Assembly: GCF_001613265.1 (NCBI RefSeq)
Contig: NZ_BDCA01000001.1
Location: forward strand, 720,252-784,251
From: Nocardia vermiculata NBRC 100427
Lineage (GTDB): Bacteria > Actinomycetota > Actinomycetes > Mycobacteriales > Mycobacteriaceae
Direction of reading: 5' to 3'
Length of the DNA: 64,000 nucleotides
Numbering within the stretch: the first letter of the stretch is position 1; the number at the start of each line of letters is the position of its first letter. This document shows, piece by piece, positions 33,213 to 44,840 of the stretch. The notes under the pieces are model-generated. The model did no database searches. It was not told where the DNA came from and saw only the letters and a list, made by a program, of their open reading frames with translations. The position numbers were made by a program, and so were the translations under genes.

Positions 33213-33288
33213 GCGGATGTAGCGCAGCTGGTAGCGCATCACCTTGCCAAGGTGAGGGTCGCGGGTTCGAATCCCGTCATCCGCTCCA
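33213..33288 (+). tRNA. tRNA-Gly (GCC)
   Basis: GCGGATG pairs with CATCCGC in the acceptor stem; the anticodon loop TTGCCAA carries GCC at 33246-33248; the T-loop GGGTTCGAATCCC is standard and CCA is encoded at 33286-33288. Confidence 0.97.
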
Positions 33289-33362
33289 CGATTACCCCCC
33301 GGCCTTCTCGACCGGATCAATTCACTTACATCCCACCACGGTCCGGCGGTCCGGACACGACA

Positions 33363-33395
33363 CTGCCCCGGCACCCTCATCGGGAACCGGGGCAG
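33363..33395. terminator. Hairpin downstream of the 38-codon gene
   Basis: CTGCCCCGG pairs with CCGGGGCAG (9 bp, 15-nt loop). It lies 36 bp past the stop of the small minus-strand gene and could also stop transcription from the tRNA side. Confidence 0.6.
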
Positions 33396-33430
33396 CCGTC
33401 CATCCGGATTCACGTCCGGATCCGGACACA

Positions 33431-33547
33431 TCAGCCGCCGAAGGACCCCGTGAACAGGGTGTTCAGCACGCCGCTGAGCGCAGCACCACCGGTGTCGAGG
33501 AGACCGTTCAATGCGGCGCTGCCGGTGTCGATGATGACGGGGAGCAT
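33431..33547 (-). CDS. 38-residue hydrophobic peptide with an internal repeat
   Basis: An ATG at 33547 opens a 38-codon frame (MLPVIIDTGSAALNGLL, DTGGAALSGVL, NTLFTGSFGG). The 11-residue unit DTGxAALxGxL occurs twice in tandem, with a third partial unit (NT...). GAGAGG lies 8 nt upstream of the ATG and a stable hairpin lies after the stop. There are no charged residues other than two Asp and no signal peptide. Small hydrophobic peptides in mycolic-acid bacteria include channel formers and membrane peptides, but nothing here proves a function. Not recognised. Confidence 0.6.
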   Translation of the reverse strand: MLPVIIDTGSAALNGLLDTGGAALSGVLNTLFTGSFGG

Positions 33548-33713
33548 TCATCTACCTCTCTGTCGGGATCACTACCTGTCGACGCCCGAATCGGACGAGC
33601 GACCGAATCCCACCCTGATGCCCCGAACTTAGCGACAGCTGGCCGGTAGCTGAGAGGCCGTTAAGAGCCCCTGTGGGGTGCATCTCCGTAACAAAAGTCC
33701 TGCATGACCGATG

Positions 33714-34043
33714 TCATTGTTTGCCGTCCGGAGGGTTGCTGTCAGCGGAATACAAGCTCACCTCACCATCCTCACCCAGAAATGCGTTCACCAGCATCGT
33801 CTGCTCGGCCTGCCTCGCCTCGACATCCGGTGCGGCCGTGGTGATCGAAATCTGCGGTATCGCCGCCCAGTTCACGACGTACCGTTCCGGTGGGCCCGCC
33901 GCCCCCGAGACGTGGGCCAAACGGAAAACCGACACGGTGTGGCGCTTCATCAGATCTCGAACGACTTCGGCGATTCGTTCCGGGTCCTCCAAAGCGAACA
34001 GGAAGCCGAAGGTCAATTCCGGCGAAGATACGTAGGCGGGCAC
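33714..34043 (-). CDS. Small protein of unknown function
   Basis: 109 residues, not recognised. A compact alpha/beta protein by appearance: LTFGFLFALEDPERIAEVVRDLMKRH, then SVFRLAHVSGAAGPPERYVVNWAAI and a C-terminal EQTMLVNAFLGEDGEVSLYS. GTG start at 34043 with no evident ribosome site, so it may be leaderless. It is divergent from the DUF4254 gene across 256 bp in which I see no clear regulatory motif. Codon use looks normal for the genome. Confidence 0.55.
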   Translation of the reverse strand: MPAYVSSPELTFGFLFALEDPERIAEVVRDLMKRHTVSVFRLAHVSGAAGPPERYVVNWAAIPQISITTAAPDVEARQAEQTMLVNAFLGEDGEVSLYSADSNPPDGKQ

Positions 34044-34299
34044 GAAATCACGCTAGCCAACATCCGGCGAACGCGCAGGCGCACGTCCGCACAACACGCA
34101 CACGAACTCGAGCGGCGCCGGCCCCATCCGTCGATGGTGGACCTTCGCGATCATGTGATCACCACGTAACGCGGATAACGATTGGCCGCTCACCTCGCGC
34201 GTTCGGCATGTCAACCGTTGCGCGCCCACCCGGGACACGCTTTCCTGAATATGTCCGCACGTAAACCAGATACGGCCGCCGAGACGAGGGTGGGAGACG

Positions 34300-34839
34300 A
34301 TGGAGACGGCATACGCCGGTGACAACGACACCACCGGGACACTTCCCTCCGCTCCGGAGCTCCTGCATGCGTTCCGGTCCACACCCGCCCCCGGCGAGCA
34401 CCCGGTACTCGACTCCGCCCGCTGCCTCGTCCGCTGCCACGAACAACGCCGCCTCGCTTACCGGGACGCGCACGCACCGCAGGTGACGAGCGTGCGCTCG
34501 GCCGGATCCAACCGGCTGGTCGACGAGGCCGATCGCGAACGCGCCGCGCTCGTCGAGGGCATCGATCTCTGGGTCGCCGACAATATCTCGCACCGAGCGG
34601 GAGCATCGCTGCATACCGAAACCCTGGGTGCGGTGATCGACCGCATGGCCGGAAAGTGGGTGGCCGCCCACCACGCGCTGGGCCTGCCACACTCGATACA
34701 ACCATTGGAGGAGGTGCCGGCCGTCGAAGCCGACGGCGAGGCGCACCTGCAATGGGCACGCCTCGCCGAATTGGCCGACGGTTACACCGATCTGGTCACC
34801 GATATCGCCGAGCACCGGCGCCGGCTGCCGGTGTTCTGA
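34300..34839 (+). CDS. DUF4254-family protein
   Basis: 179 residues. It carries the DUF4254 pattern LPSAPELLHAFRSTP ... HPVLDSARCLVRCHEQR near the start, NRLVDEADRERAALVEGIDLWV in the middle and LGAVIDRMAGKWVAAHHAL toward the end. Nearly all-helical and soluble. Function of the family is unknown to me. It converges on the 85-residue gene, with 3 bp between stops. Confidence 0.82.
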   Translation: METAYAGDNDTTGTLPSAPELLHAFRSTPAPGEHPVLDSARCLVRCHEQRRLAYRDAHAPQVTSVRSAGSNRLVDEADRERAALVEGIDLWVADNISHRAGASLHTETLGAVIDRMAGKWVAAHHALGLPHSIQPLEEVPAVEADGEAHLQWARLAELADGYTDLVTDIAEHRRRLPVF

Positions 34840-34842
34840 CGC

Positions 34843-35100
34843 TCAGCGACGCGGATCCTCGACCGGCACCTCCGGCACCTCCGGCTCGTCACCCGGCCGG
34901 CCCGACGCGGTCTCTCGATCCCGTTCGGCCGCCGAGGCGGCCTCCCGCATTTCGATGGCATCGGTGACCCAGTCACCGATCTCACGCGTCACCTCGGAGA
35001 CCGTGCTGGTGATGATCGTTGCGATATTGCCGACATGTCGTGCCCCGGAGGACGTCAGCTCCTGAATGAGATCCTTGTTGCTTTCGAATTTCCCGATCAT
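34843..35100 (-). CDS. Small helical protein downstream of the desaturase
   Basis: 85 residues from the ATG at 35100: MIGKFESNKDLIQELTSSGA, then an amphipathic stretch HVGNIATIITSTVSEVTREIGDWV and an acidic Pro/Glu-rich tail (GDEPEVPEVPVEDPRR). GAGGTGG lies upstream. It follows the desaturase by 62 bp on the same strand, so it is probably the third gene of that operon. Function unknown; the helix could attach to membranes or to a partner protein. Confidence 0.7.
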   Translation of the reverse strand: MIGKFESNKDLIQELTSSGARHVGNIATIITSTVSEVTREIGDWVTDAIEMREAASAAERDRETASGRPGDEPEVPEVPVEDPRR

Positions 35101-35162
35101 TACCCGCCCACCTCGCGCTCGGATGACTGTGCCGGACCTCGATACGGTGCCGGACTGTGGTG

Positions 35163-36341
35163 CTACCGCGGCCCGCCCTCGCGCTGCGCCGCCACCGGGG
35201 CCGACTGCTCCGGCCGCGGCTCGCGCATCACGATAACACCGGGCTGTGACGATTCCCCGACGATCGCCGGGGGCAGGGCCAGCTTGCAGATCTTCCACCA
35301 CACCGAGCCGACCTGCTTGCCGAGCGAGCCGGTGTTGTACGGCAGACCGTACTTCTCGCACAGCGCCCGCACCTCGGGCGCAATCTCCGGATACCGGTTG
35401 GCGGGCAGGTCCGGGAACAGGTGGTGTTCGATCTGATGGGACAGGTTGCCCGACAGGATGTGGAACAGGGTGCTGCCGCTGATATTGGCCGAGCCGAGCA
35501 TCTGCCGCACGTACCACTCACCGCGCGTCTCGTTCTCGGTCTCCTCTTCGGTGAACGTCTGTACGCCGGAGGGGAAGTGCCCGCAGAAGATGATGGAGTA
35601 GGACCAGATGTTGCGGACCAGATTGGCGGTGGCATTGCCGGCCAGGGTCGAGACGAACAACGGGCCGGTCAGCAACGGGAAAACCACATAGTCCTTGAGG
35701 ACCTGCCGGCCCGCCTTGCGGATCTGCCCCTTGGCCAGGCGTTTGATATCCGACCACTTGCGCTTGCCCTTGACGATGTTGTCGGCCTCGAGGTCGTGCA
35801 GCATCACGCCCCACTCGAACAGCAGCATCAGTGCCAACGCGTACACCGGGTTGCCCAGGTAGTACGGATTCCACTGCTGCCCGTCGTCCATACGCAGCAC
35901 GCCGTAGCCGATATCACGATCGCGCCCGTGGATATTGGTGTAGGTGTGGTGCAGGTAGTTGTGCGAATGCTTCCACTGATCCGCCGGGCAGACCGTATCC
36001 CACTCGAACACACGGGAATTGAGTCCGGGCTCTCGCATCCAGTCCCACTGGCCGTGCATGACGTTGTGGCCGATCTCCATATTGTCCAGAATCTTGGACA
36101 GGCTCAGCGCCGCCACCCCGGCCAACCAGAACGGCGGCAGGAAGCCCAGATACATCAGACCGCGCCCGGCGATCTCGAATCCGCGCTGCGCCTTGATGAT
36201 CGAGTAGATGTATTCGCGGTCGCGAGCGCCCAGATCGGCGGTGATGCGGTCACGCAGGGCGTCCAGCTCGCGGCCGATCTCGGCAACCTGCTCCGGCGTG
36301 AGCACGAGCGGGCCGTCACGGGTTTCGGTGAGTATGGTCAT
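35163..36341 (-). CDS. Membrane fatty-acyl desaturase (DesA3-like)
   Basis: 392 residues with the three histidine boxes of membrane di-iron desaturases: HNVMHGQWDW, HSHNYLHHTYTN and QIEHHLFPDLP, separated by membrane segments (MYLGFLPPFWLAGVAAL and others). By analogy with M. tuberculosis DesA3 (Rv3229c) it introduces the delta-9 double bond into stearoyl-CoA using the adjacent reductase (Rv3230c-like). The start overlaps nothing; the reductase stop is 15 bp upstream. The order reductase, desaturase, small protein is one operon, divergent from a TetR. Confidence 0.92.
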   Translation of the reverse strand: MTILTETRDGPLVLTPEQVAEIGRELDALRDRITADLGARDREYIYSIIKAQRGFEIAGRGLMYLGFLPPFWLAGVAALSLSKILDNMEIGHNVMHGQWDWMREPGLNSRVFEWDTVCPADQWKHSHNYLHHTYTNIHGRDRDIGYGVLRMDDGQQWNPYYLGNPVYALALMLLFEWGVMLHDLEADNIVKGKRKWSDIKRLAKGQIRKAGRQVLKDYVVFPLLTGPLFVSTLAGNATANLVRNIWSYSIIFCGHFPSGVQTFTEEETENETRGEWYVRQMLGSANISGSTLFHILSGNLSHQIEHHLFPDLPANRYPEIAPEVRALCEKYGLPYNTGSLGKQVGSVWWKICKLALPPAIVGESSQPGVIVMREPRPEQSAPVAAQREGGPR

Positions 36342-36356
36342 AGCTGTTGTCCCCTT

Positions 36357-37466
36357 TCAGATTTCGATATCGACGTCGCCGACCGCGGCGCTGATGCACA
36401 GCTGGATCGGCTGGTCGGGGTCGTTGTCGAGTTCGCCGGTACGCAGGTCGCGGGTACATCCGGAGCGCTTGACCGCGGTACAGGAGAAGCAGATGCCCAT
36501 CCGGCAGCCGAATTGCGGTGCCAGACCGGTTGATTCGGCTTGCTGCAGCAGACTCTCGCCGGTGTTGCGCGATTCGGTTCCGCTCGCCGAGAAGGTGGTC
36601 ATCCCTTCGGCGCCGGCCGGATCCGCGGGCGCGGTGGTGAGCGTGAATTCCTCGCTGTGCAAGCGGTCTTCGAGCTGTTCGGCTTCGTAGATGCGCCGTA
36701 CGGCGGCCATCAGCGCAGGCGGTCCGCACACGTAGGTGTGCGCGGTGGCGAACGACGGTGCGATCCGCACGAGTTCGTCGTAGTCGAGATGTTTCGCGCC
36801 CGGTACGGCCGCACACGTCCACGGTGCGCCGTCGATCAGTTCGGAACGCCCCAGCTCCGGATATCCCAGCACGATCTCGACGTTGTCGTGCTGCCGGCCG
36901 ATCCGCTGCAGCAGCTCCCGGTGCGGAACCTCCTCGGGTGAGCGGGCGTAGTGCGCGAACACCACCTCACCACGAAACCCCTCGGCGACCAGGGTGGACA
37001 GCATCGACAGCACCGGCGTGATGCCGCTGCCGCCACTGATCAGCACGATCTTGTCCGGGCGCCGCTCGGGCAGCCGGAATACGCCCGATGCGGGCGCGAG
37101 GTCCACGACCATGCCGGTGCGCGCGTACCGGTGCAGATACTGCGATACCAGCCCGCCGGGATGCGCCTTCACCGTGAGGGTCAGGGTGCGGCCGGAGGGA
37201 TTCTGCGCGTCTACGGGCGAATAGCAGCGAGTGTGTTTGACACCGTCGATCAGCACGCCGACCTGCACGAACTGACCGGCCTCATGTCCCGACCAGCGCC
37301 GATTCGGCCGCAGCGTGAGGGTGACCGATCCGGGCACCGACCGATCCACCCCGACGATGTCGGCCCGCAGATCGCGCAGCGTCAGCGACGGCCGCACCAG
37401 CTCCAGGTACCGGTCGAGCGAGTGCGGTGAGGTCATTGTCTGAACCAGATCGAGCAATCCCACCAT
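36357..37466 (-). CDS. Desaturase-linked ferredoxin reductase (FAD, NAD(P)H, 2Fe-2S)
   Basis: 369 residues. An FAD-binding barrel (RCYSPVDAQNPSGRTLTLTV), an NAD-binding domain (VLISGGSGITPVLSML) and a C-terminal plant-type 2Fe-2S domain (FGCRMGICFSCTAVKRSGC, ligands Cys-x4-Cys-x2-Cys plus one later Cys). It resembles Rv3230c, the electron donor of DesA3. The ATG at 37466 has GGGGAG 6 nt upstream; in-frame starts further up lie in the operator region. First gene of the desaturase operon. Confidence 0.9.
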   Translation of the reverse strand: MVGLLDLVQTMTSPHSLDRYLELVRPSLTLRDLRADIVGVDRSVPGSVTLTLRPNRRWSGHEAGQFVQVGVLIDGVKHTRCYSPVDAQNPSGRTLTLTVKAHPGGLVSQYLHRYARTGMVVDLAPASGVFRLPERRPDKIVLISGGSGITPVLSMLSTLVAEGFRGEVVFAHYARSPEEVPHRELLQRIGRQHDNVEIVLGYPELGRSELIDGAPWTCAAVPGAKHLDYDELVRIAPSFATAHTYVCGPPALMAAVRRIYEAEQLEDRLHSEEFTLTTAPADPAGAEGMTTFSASGTESRNTGESLLQQAESTGLAPQFGCRMGICFSCTAVKRSGCTRDLRTGELDNDPDQPIQLCISAAVGDVDIEI

Positions 37467-37523
37467 GCGGTTCTCCCCAGGCTTCGTCGAGACGATCATG
37501 CGACCGAGTTTCGGTGCACATCT

Positions 37524-37542
37524 GTACACTGAATTAGTGTGC
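37524..37542. promoter_or_regulatory. Candidate operator in the desaturase/TetR gap
   Basis: GTACACTGAATTAGTGTGC is an inverted repeat with 7-base arms (6 of 7 paired) and the perfect core ACACT...AGTGT. It lies 58 bp upstream of the reductase start and 95 bp from the TetR start. It is a plausible site for the divergent TetR protein. Confidence 0.5.
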
Positions 37543-37636
37543 CTGGTAGTACCGCAATAGTTCAACCTGCATCTGCTGTGACCGATGCAACATCTGGATG
37601 AATGGACCAATCGTGAACGGATGTATGCTCACCGAA

Positions 37637-38254
37637 ATGAGCGAGCAGGCCGAAACCCGGATAGAGCGCAAGGAGCGCACACGGCGAGCACTGCTGGACG
37701 GAACCCTGACGCTGGCGTCCGAACGCGGTTTCGCGGCACTGAGCCTGCGGGAGATCACTCGCTCGGCCGGAATCGTGCCCACCGCGTTCTACCGGCACTT
37801 CGAATCCCTGGACGAACTGGGCACCACCCTGGTCGACGAGGGAGTGCGCCAGATGCGGCTCGCACTGCGGCATCTGCGCCGCACTCCCGAGGCCCGTCTG
37901 GCCGAAACCGTGCGTTTCGCCTTCGACCAGGTCACCGGTCGCGAAGACCTGTACGGCTTCCTCATCCGGGAGCGCCACGGCGGCGCACCGGCCCTGCGCG
38001 CGGCGATCGCGACCGAAATGCAGCTCATCACCAGGGAGCTGGTGGTCGATCTGTCCCGGATACCGGCTCTGGACACCTGGCCCACCGAGGACCTGGAACT
38101 CGCTGCCGACCTGATCGTTTCCACTGTCACCGATCACATTGCGGAGTTCGTCGCCGCGCCGGACCGGGACCGCCCCGACCTGATCAACCGCACAGTAGGC
38201 CAGGTCCGCCTGATCGCCCTCGGTATGGCCGCATGGAAGCCCCGCACCGGATAG
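37637..38254 (+). CDS. TetR-family regulator divergent from the desaturase operon
   Basis: 205 residues from the ATG at 37637; the N-terminus ETRIERKERTRRALLDGTL and the helix-turn-helix LREITRSAGIVPTAFYRHFE are typical of TetR proteins that sense acyl-CoA in desaturase control (DesT-like). No strong ribosome site precedes any of the candidate ATGs (37598, 37625, 37637), so the start is uncertain. Its divergent position and the palindrome between suggest control of membrane unsaturation, which is inference. A terminator follows. Confidence 0.87.
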   Translation: MSEQAETRIERKERTRRALLDGTLTLASERGFAALSLREITRSAGIVPTAFYRHFESLDELGTTLVDEGVRQMRLALRHLRRTPEARLAETVRFAFDQVTGREDLYGFLIRERHGGAPALRAAIATEMQLITRELVVDLSRIPALDTWPTEDLELAADLIVSTVTDHIAEFVAAPDRDRPDLINRTVGQVRLIALGMAAWKPRTG

Positions 38255-38280
38255 CGCGGCCCGTACCGGCCACACAGACA

Positions 38281-38319
38281 GAAAGGCGCCCCCGACCCAA
38301 CGGCCGTGAGGCGCCTTTC
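38281..38319. terminator. Hairpin after the TetR gene
   Basis: GAAAGGCGCC pairs with GGCGCCTTTC (10 bp) around a 19-nt loop, starting 27 bp after the TetR stop. The right arm ends in TTTC, giving a weak T-run. Confidence 0.7.
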
Positions 38320-38407
38320 CCGTATCCGAGATAGTGCAGAGCACCGCGGGTGATGATACCGAATATGACGCTCGCGCACAGGGTTCCCGGAAGCCGAGTC
38401 GCAATAC

Positions 38408-38443
38408 CCCTACCTATATGCACCACGTTGCATATAGGTAGGG
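38408..38443. promoter_or_regulatory. Perfect 15-bp inverted repeat upstream of padR
   Basis: CCCTACCTATATGCA and TGCATATAGGTAGGG are exact reverse complements separated by CCACGT. The last base is 20 bp before the PadR start, so a bound dimer would block transcription or translation. This is a very likely autoregulatory PadR operator. Confidence 0.85.
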
Positions 38444-38463
38444 ATCTCGGCTAGCCTCGGATC

Positions 38464-41109
<2,646 letters not shown>

Positions 41110-41110
<1 letters not shown>

Positions 41111-41775
41111 TGGCGGTGCTGACCCGACTCGGCTTCCCCGGCGACGAGAAAGCCTGGTCGACACTGGGATTCGCCCCGCAGGACGGCACCGTGCAGATCG
41201 GGCGGATCTCGTGCACACTCGGCATCGGCGCGGGCTGGGGATTCGAGAACGCCGGCCCCGGTCTCACCCGGCTGGGAGTGCCCGAAGTGCTCGGCGGCAC
41301 GGTTGCCGAGGGCGCAGAGTTCTCCACCAGGGCGTCCACACCACCCACCGCAGCGCATCCCAACGGCGTCGCCTTCGTCGACCACATCGTCTACTGGGTC
41401 CCCGACCTGGACGAATCGGTGGCCGCCATGAACACGGCGCTGGGCATCGAACCGCGCCGTCGCTTCCGTCCCCGTGGGCCGCAGGGCCCGGAAATGGCGT
41501 TCTACCGGGTCGGGGAAGCATTCATCGAAGTGGTCGCGACCGGGCACGGCGCGGCGGCACTGATCGGAATCGCCTTCGGCACCCCGGATCTCGATGCCAC
41601 GGTGGCAGCGGTGCGCGCCGCGGGCGGGCCCATCGGCGATCCCAAGCCGGCCGTCCAGGGTGGCCGGATCGCGAGCGTGTGGCACGGGCATGTCGACTGG
41701 GGTATCGCCTTCCTCGAGCCCGGGCCCCGTACGACCGAACCGCAGCCCGCGGCCACCCCCGCGGGTACCCGGTAG
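41110..41775 (+). CDS. VOC (glyoxalase/dioxygenase fold) protein
   Basis: 221 residues. It reads as two beta-alpha-beta modules: an N-terminal half without clear ligands and a C-terminal VOC half with FVDHIVYWVPDLDESVAAM, MAFYRVGEAFIEVVATG and GIAFGTPDLDATVAAVRAAG. The His in VDHIVYWV and the Glu in AFIEVV are the usual metal ligands. It could be an isomerase, a lyase or an epimerase. Translationally coupled to the flavoprotein; substrate unknown. Confidence 0.8.
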
Positions 41776-41786
41776 GCTCGGCGACC

Positions 41787-42578
41787 GTGAGCCTGCCTGC
41801 ACCCACCGCCGACAATCGCGCCGTCGTCACCGGAGCCTCCTCCGGAATCGGAACCGCCCTCGCCGAAGAACTGGCCAAACGCGGCTATTCGCTCATCCTG
41901 GTCGCTCGTCGTGGCGATCTGCTCGACCGGTTGGCGCAGCGGCTGAACAGCACCTACGGTGTCGACGCCGAGGTCCGCGCGATCGATCTGTCCGACCGCG
42001 ACCAGCGCGCACCGCTGGTACAGGAACTCACCGAACGTGAGATCGCGATTCTGTGCAACAACGCCGGCGTCGCCACGTTCGGCGCGGTGGCCGAGCTCGA
42101 CGCGGCGTTCGAGCGCTCGGTGATGGAACTCAACGCCACCGCCGTCCACGATCTGACGCTGGCCGTGCTGCCGGGAATGCTGGCGCGCGGCGGCGGCATC
42201 CTCATCACCGGCTCGGCCGCCGGCAATATGGCGATCCCCAACAACGCCACCTATGCCGCTACCAAGGCGTTCACCAACACCTTCTCCGAATCGCTGCGCG
42301 GCGAACTCACCGGCAGCGGCGTCCATGTCACGCTGCTGGCGCCCGGTCCGGTCCGCACCGACAATCCGGATCAGGACGAAGTGGGGAGCAAGATTCCCGA
42401 CTTCATCTGGGTTTCGGCTGCCTACACCGCGAAGATCTCGATCGATGCACTGGCACGCAACAAGATGCGCGTGGTCCCGGGCCTGATCAGCAAGGGCATG
42501 AGCGTCGCGGGTCAGTACGCGCCGCGGGCTCTGACGGCCCCGATCGTGGGCACGTTCTACAAGCGGCTGGCGGGCTGA
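41787..42578 (+). CDS. cmrA: SDR, probable mycolate reductase (CmrA-like)
   Basis: 263 residues: TGASSGIG near residue 16, NNAG and the catalytic Tyr-x3-Lys in YAATKAF. The starting MSLPAPTADNRAVVTGASSG and the C-terminal VVPGLISKGMSVAGQYAPRA resemble my memory of M. tuberculosis Rv2509 (CmrA), which reduces the 3-oxo intermediate to mature mycolate. The position near orn and tRNA-His also matches Rv2509. GTG start at 41787, 11 bp after the VOC stop. Other SDRs share parts of these motifs, so orthology needs an alignment. Confidence 0.75.
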   Translation: MSLPAPTADNRAVVTGASSGIGTALAEELAKRGYSLILVARRGDLLDRLAQRLNSTYGVDAEVRAIDLSDRDQRAPLVQELTEREIAILCNNAGVATFGAVAELDAAFERSVMELNATAVHDLTLAVLPGMLARGGGILITGSAAGNMAIPNNATYAATKAFTNTFSESLRGELTGSGVHVTLLAPGPVRTDNPDQDEVGSKIPDFIWVSAAYTAKISIDALARNKMRVVPGLISKGMSVAGQYAPRALTAPIVGTFYKRLAG

Positions 42579-42716
42579 CCTACCGCGGCCGCCTCCCCCG
42601 TCAAGGCCGCGTCAAGATCGCGGAGACAACGGTTCGGACTGCGTATCGACCGGTTCCGGTAGTGCCGTCACGGCGTATTTCTGACAGTGGTCGAACCACT
42701 GAAACAGGAGAACGCC

Positions 42717-44060
42717 GTGACGTTGCTCGAGATCTTCCCGTCCTTACGTTCGGGCCTGCCGGCCCCTCGCCTGGACACCACCATCTGGCCGTGCCGGACC
42801 CACTACGACGATCTCGGGCGGATCACCGTCGACGGAGTCGCACTCACCGACATCGCCGACCAGTACGGCACTCCGACCTATGTACTGAGTGAAACCGAGG
42901 TTCGGGACCGGTGCCGGTCCTATCGCAGACACTTCCCCGGAACCGACATCGTCTATGCCGCCAAGGCATTGCTGACCCGCACGGTGGCCGAGTGGGTCAC
43001 CCGGGAAGGACTGGCCGTCGATGTGTGTTCGGCCGGCGAGTTGGCGATCGCGTTGTCCGCCGGTGTCGATCCACAACGCCTCGTCCTGCACGGCAGCGGG
43101 AAACCGTACGCGGAACTGGAGTACGCCGTCGGCGCCAGGGTCGGGCGCATCGTGGTCGACTCACCGACCGAGGTGAGTCTGCTGAGCACCCTGGTGACCC
43201 GGCCGCAGCGGGTTCTCGTCCGCATCACTCCCGATATCGATGTGCACGGCCACCCCGCCGTCCGGACCGGTGTCGCGGACCAGAAGTTCGGCTTCGTCCT
43301 CGACAGCGGTACCACCGAGGAAGCGATCCGCACCATCGTGGCGCATCCGCTATTGGAACTGGTCGGTCTGCACTGTCATCTCGGCTCCCAGATCCACGAT
43401 CCGGGCCACTACGGCGAGGCGATCTACCGGCTGATCGCACGGATGGCCGCGATCCGGCAGGACCACGGCACCATCACGACCGAACTGAATATCGGCGGCG
43501 GCCATGCCGTGGCCTACCGCACCGGGGACGCCGAGCTGAACCTGCGCGAACTGGCCGACATCATCGAGGACGCGCTGGATGCCGCATGCGCACGCCACCG
43601 CTTCCCCCGCCCGGTCGTCACGATGGAACCGGGGCGCGCCATCGTGGCCCGGGCAGGCGTCACCGTCTACCGGATCACCGCGATCAAGCGGATCGAGGGC
43701 GGGCGCACCTACGTCGTCGTGGACGGCGGGATGAACGACAACCCGCGGGTGGCGCTCTACGGCGCCCGCTACACCGCCGTGATGGCCAATCGGCACCCCA
43801 CCGGCCCCGAGATCGATGCCACCGTGGCGGGGCGTTACTGCGAGGCGGGTGACATCCTCGCCACCGATGTCCGTATGCCCGCCGATCTACACGTCGGCGA
43901 GCTGCTGGCGATTCCGGCAACCGGCGCCTACCACCACAGTCTTGCCCCGTCGTACAACGGCGTCGGACGGCCGCCCATCGTAGCGGTCCAGGGCGGCCGC
44001 TCCCGGCCCCTGGTGCGCCGGGAAACGGTGCAGGACATACTGTCTCGCGATCTGGGCTGA
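42717..44060 (+). CDS. PLP-dependent decarboxylase (diaminopimelate/ornithine decarboxylase fold)
   Basis: 447 residues with the fold-type III pattern: the PLP-lysine motif VYAAKALLTRTVAEWV, GLHCHLGSQI, ELNIGGGHAVAY, MEPGRAIVA and the closing CEAGDILATDV...ATGAYHHSLAPSYNGVGRP. This C-terminal pattern fits meso-diaminopimelate decarboxylase (LysA) best. A second LysA-like enzyme for siderophore or amino-acid formation is also possible, since I cannot see the main lysA. GTG start at 42717 with AGGAG 7 nt upstream. Confidence 0.87.
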   Translation: MTLLEIFPSLRSGLPAPRLDTTIWPCRTHYDDLGRITVDGVALTDIADQYGTPTYVLSETEVRDRCRSYRRHFPGTDIVYAAKALLTRTVAEWVTREGLAVDVCSAGELAIALSAGVDPQRLVLHGSGKPYAELEYAVGARVGRIVVDSPTEVSLLSTLVTRPQRVLVRITPDIDVHGHPAVRTGVADQKFGFVLDSGTTEEAIRTIVAHPLLELVGLHCHLGSQIHDPGHYGEAIYRLIARMAAIRQDHGTITTELNIGGGHAVAYRTGDAELNLRELADIIEDALDAACARHRFPRPVVTMEPGRAIVARAGVTVYRITAIKRIEGGRTYVVVDGGMNDNPRVALYGARYTAVMANRHPTGPEIDATVAGRYCEAGDILATDVRMPADLHVGELLAIPATGAYHHSLAPSYNGVGRPPIVAVQGGRSRPLVRRETVQDILSRDLG

Positions 44061-44159
44061 CCGGATGCGACATCGGCGAACCGCCGATCGCAGGGAAAGA
44101 GCATCGCAAACCGTCACGCCGCGCCTGGTTCCCGGGTGCCCGGCACTAGTGTTTCGGGC

Positions 44160-44786
44160 GTGTCCGAAAAATTGATGGTGTGGATGGATTGCGAGATGAC
44201 CGGGCTGCGCCTGGACAGCGACAAGCTGATCGAGGTGGCCGCACTCGTCACCGACAGCGATCTCAACATTCTCGGCGACGGCGTGGACATCGTCATCCAC
44301 GCCGATGACGATGCACTGGCGGCCATGCCTCCGGTCGTGCAAGAGATGCATGCCAAGTCCGGACTGACCGAGGAGGTGCGCCGCTCCACCGTCACGATGG
44401 AGCAGGCACAGCAGCAGGTCCTCGACTACGTCCGGCAATGGGTTCCCACCGCGGGCACCGTCCCGCTGGCGGGGAACTCGATCGCCACCGATCGTGGATT
44501 TCTCGCCCGCGACATGCCCGAACTCGACGCGCACCTGCACTACCGGATGATCGATGTGAGCTCGATCAAGGAGCTGTGCCGGCGCTGGTACCCGCGGATC
44601 TACTTCGGTCAGCCGGAGAAGGGCCTCGCCCACCGCGCTCTCGCCGATATCAAGGAGTCCATCCGAGAACTGGACTACTACCGCCGCACGGCATTCGTCA
44701 CCCCTCCCGGTCCCTCGACGTCCGAGATCGCCACGATCGCGGCGCAGGTCAGCGCCGGTCCTGCGGCAGCCCCCGCCGCCGATTAG
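44160..44786 (+). CDS. orn: Oligoribonuclease
   Basis: 208 residues. The DEDDh exonuclease motifs appear as [10 protein letters not shown] (Asp10, Glu12), [15 protein letters not shown], and [18 protein letters not shown]. Orn degrades 2-5-nt RNA and pGpG to mononucleotides in the cytoplasm and is usually essential in actinobacteria. GTG start at 44160; ATGs upstream lack support. A tRNA-His gene follows, as in the M. tuberculosis Rv2511-hisT arrangement that I recall. Confidence 0.95.
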   Translation: MSEKLMVWMDCEMTGLRLDSDKLIEVAALVTDSDLNILGDGVDIVIHADDDALAAMPPVVQEMHAKSGLTEEVRRSTVTMEQAQQQVLDYVRQWVPTAGTVPLAGNSIATDRGFLARDMPELDAHLHYRMIDVSSIKELCRRWYPRIYFGQPEKGLAHRALADIKESIRELDYYRRTAFVTPPGPSTSEIATIAAQVSAGPAAAPAAD

Positions 44787-44840
44787 GTTTCTGGCCGGGA
44801 TACGCGCTAACATCGAGCGCGCCGGTAGTTACCGGCAATG

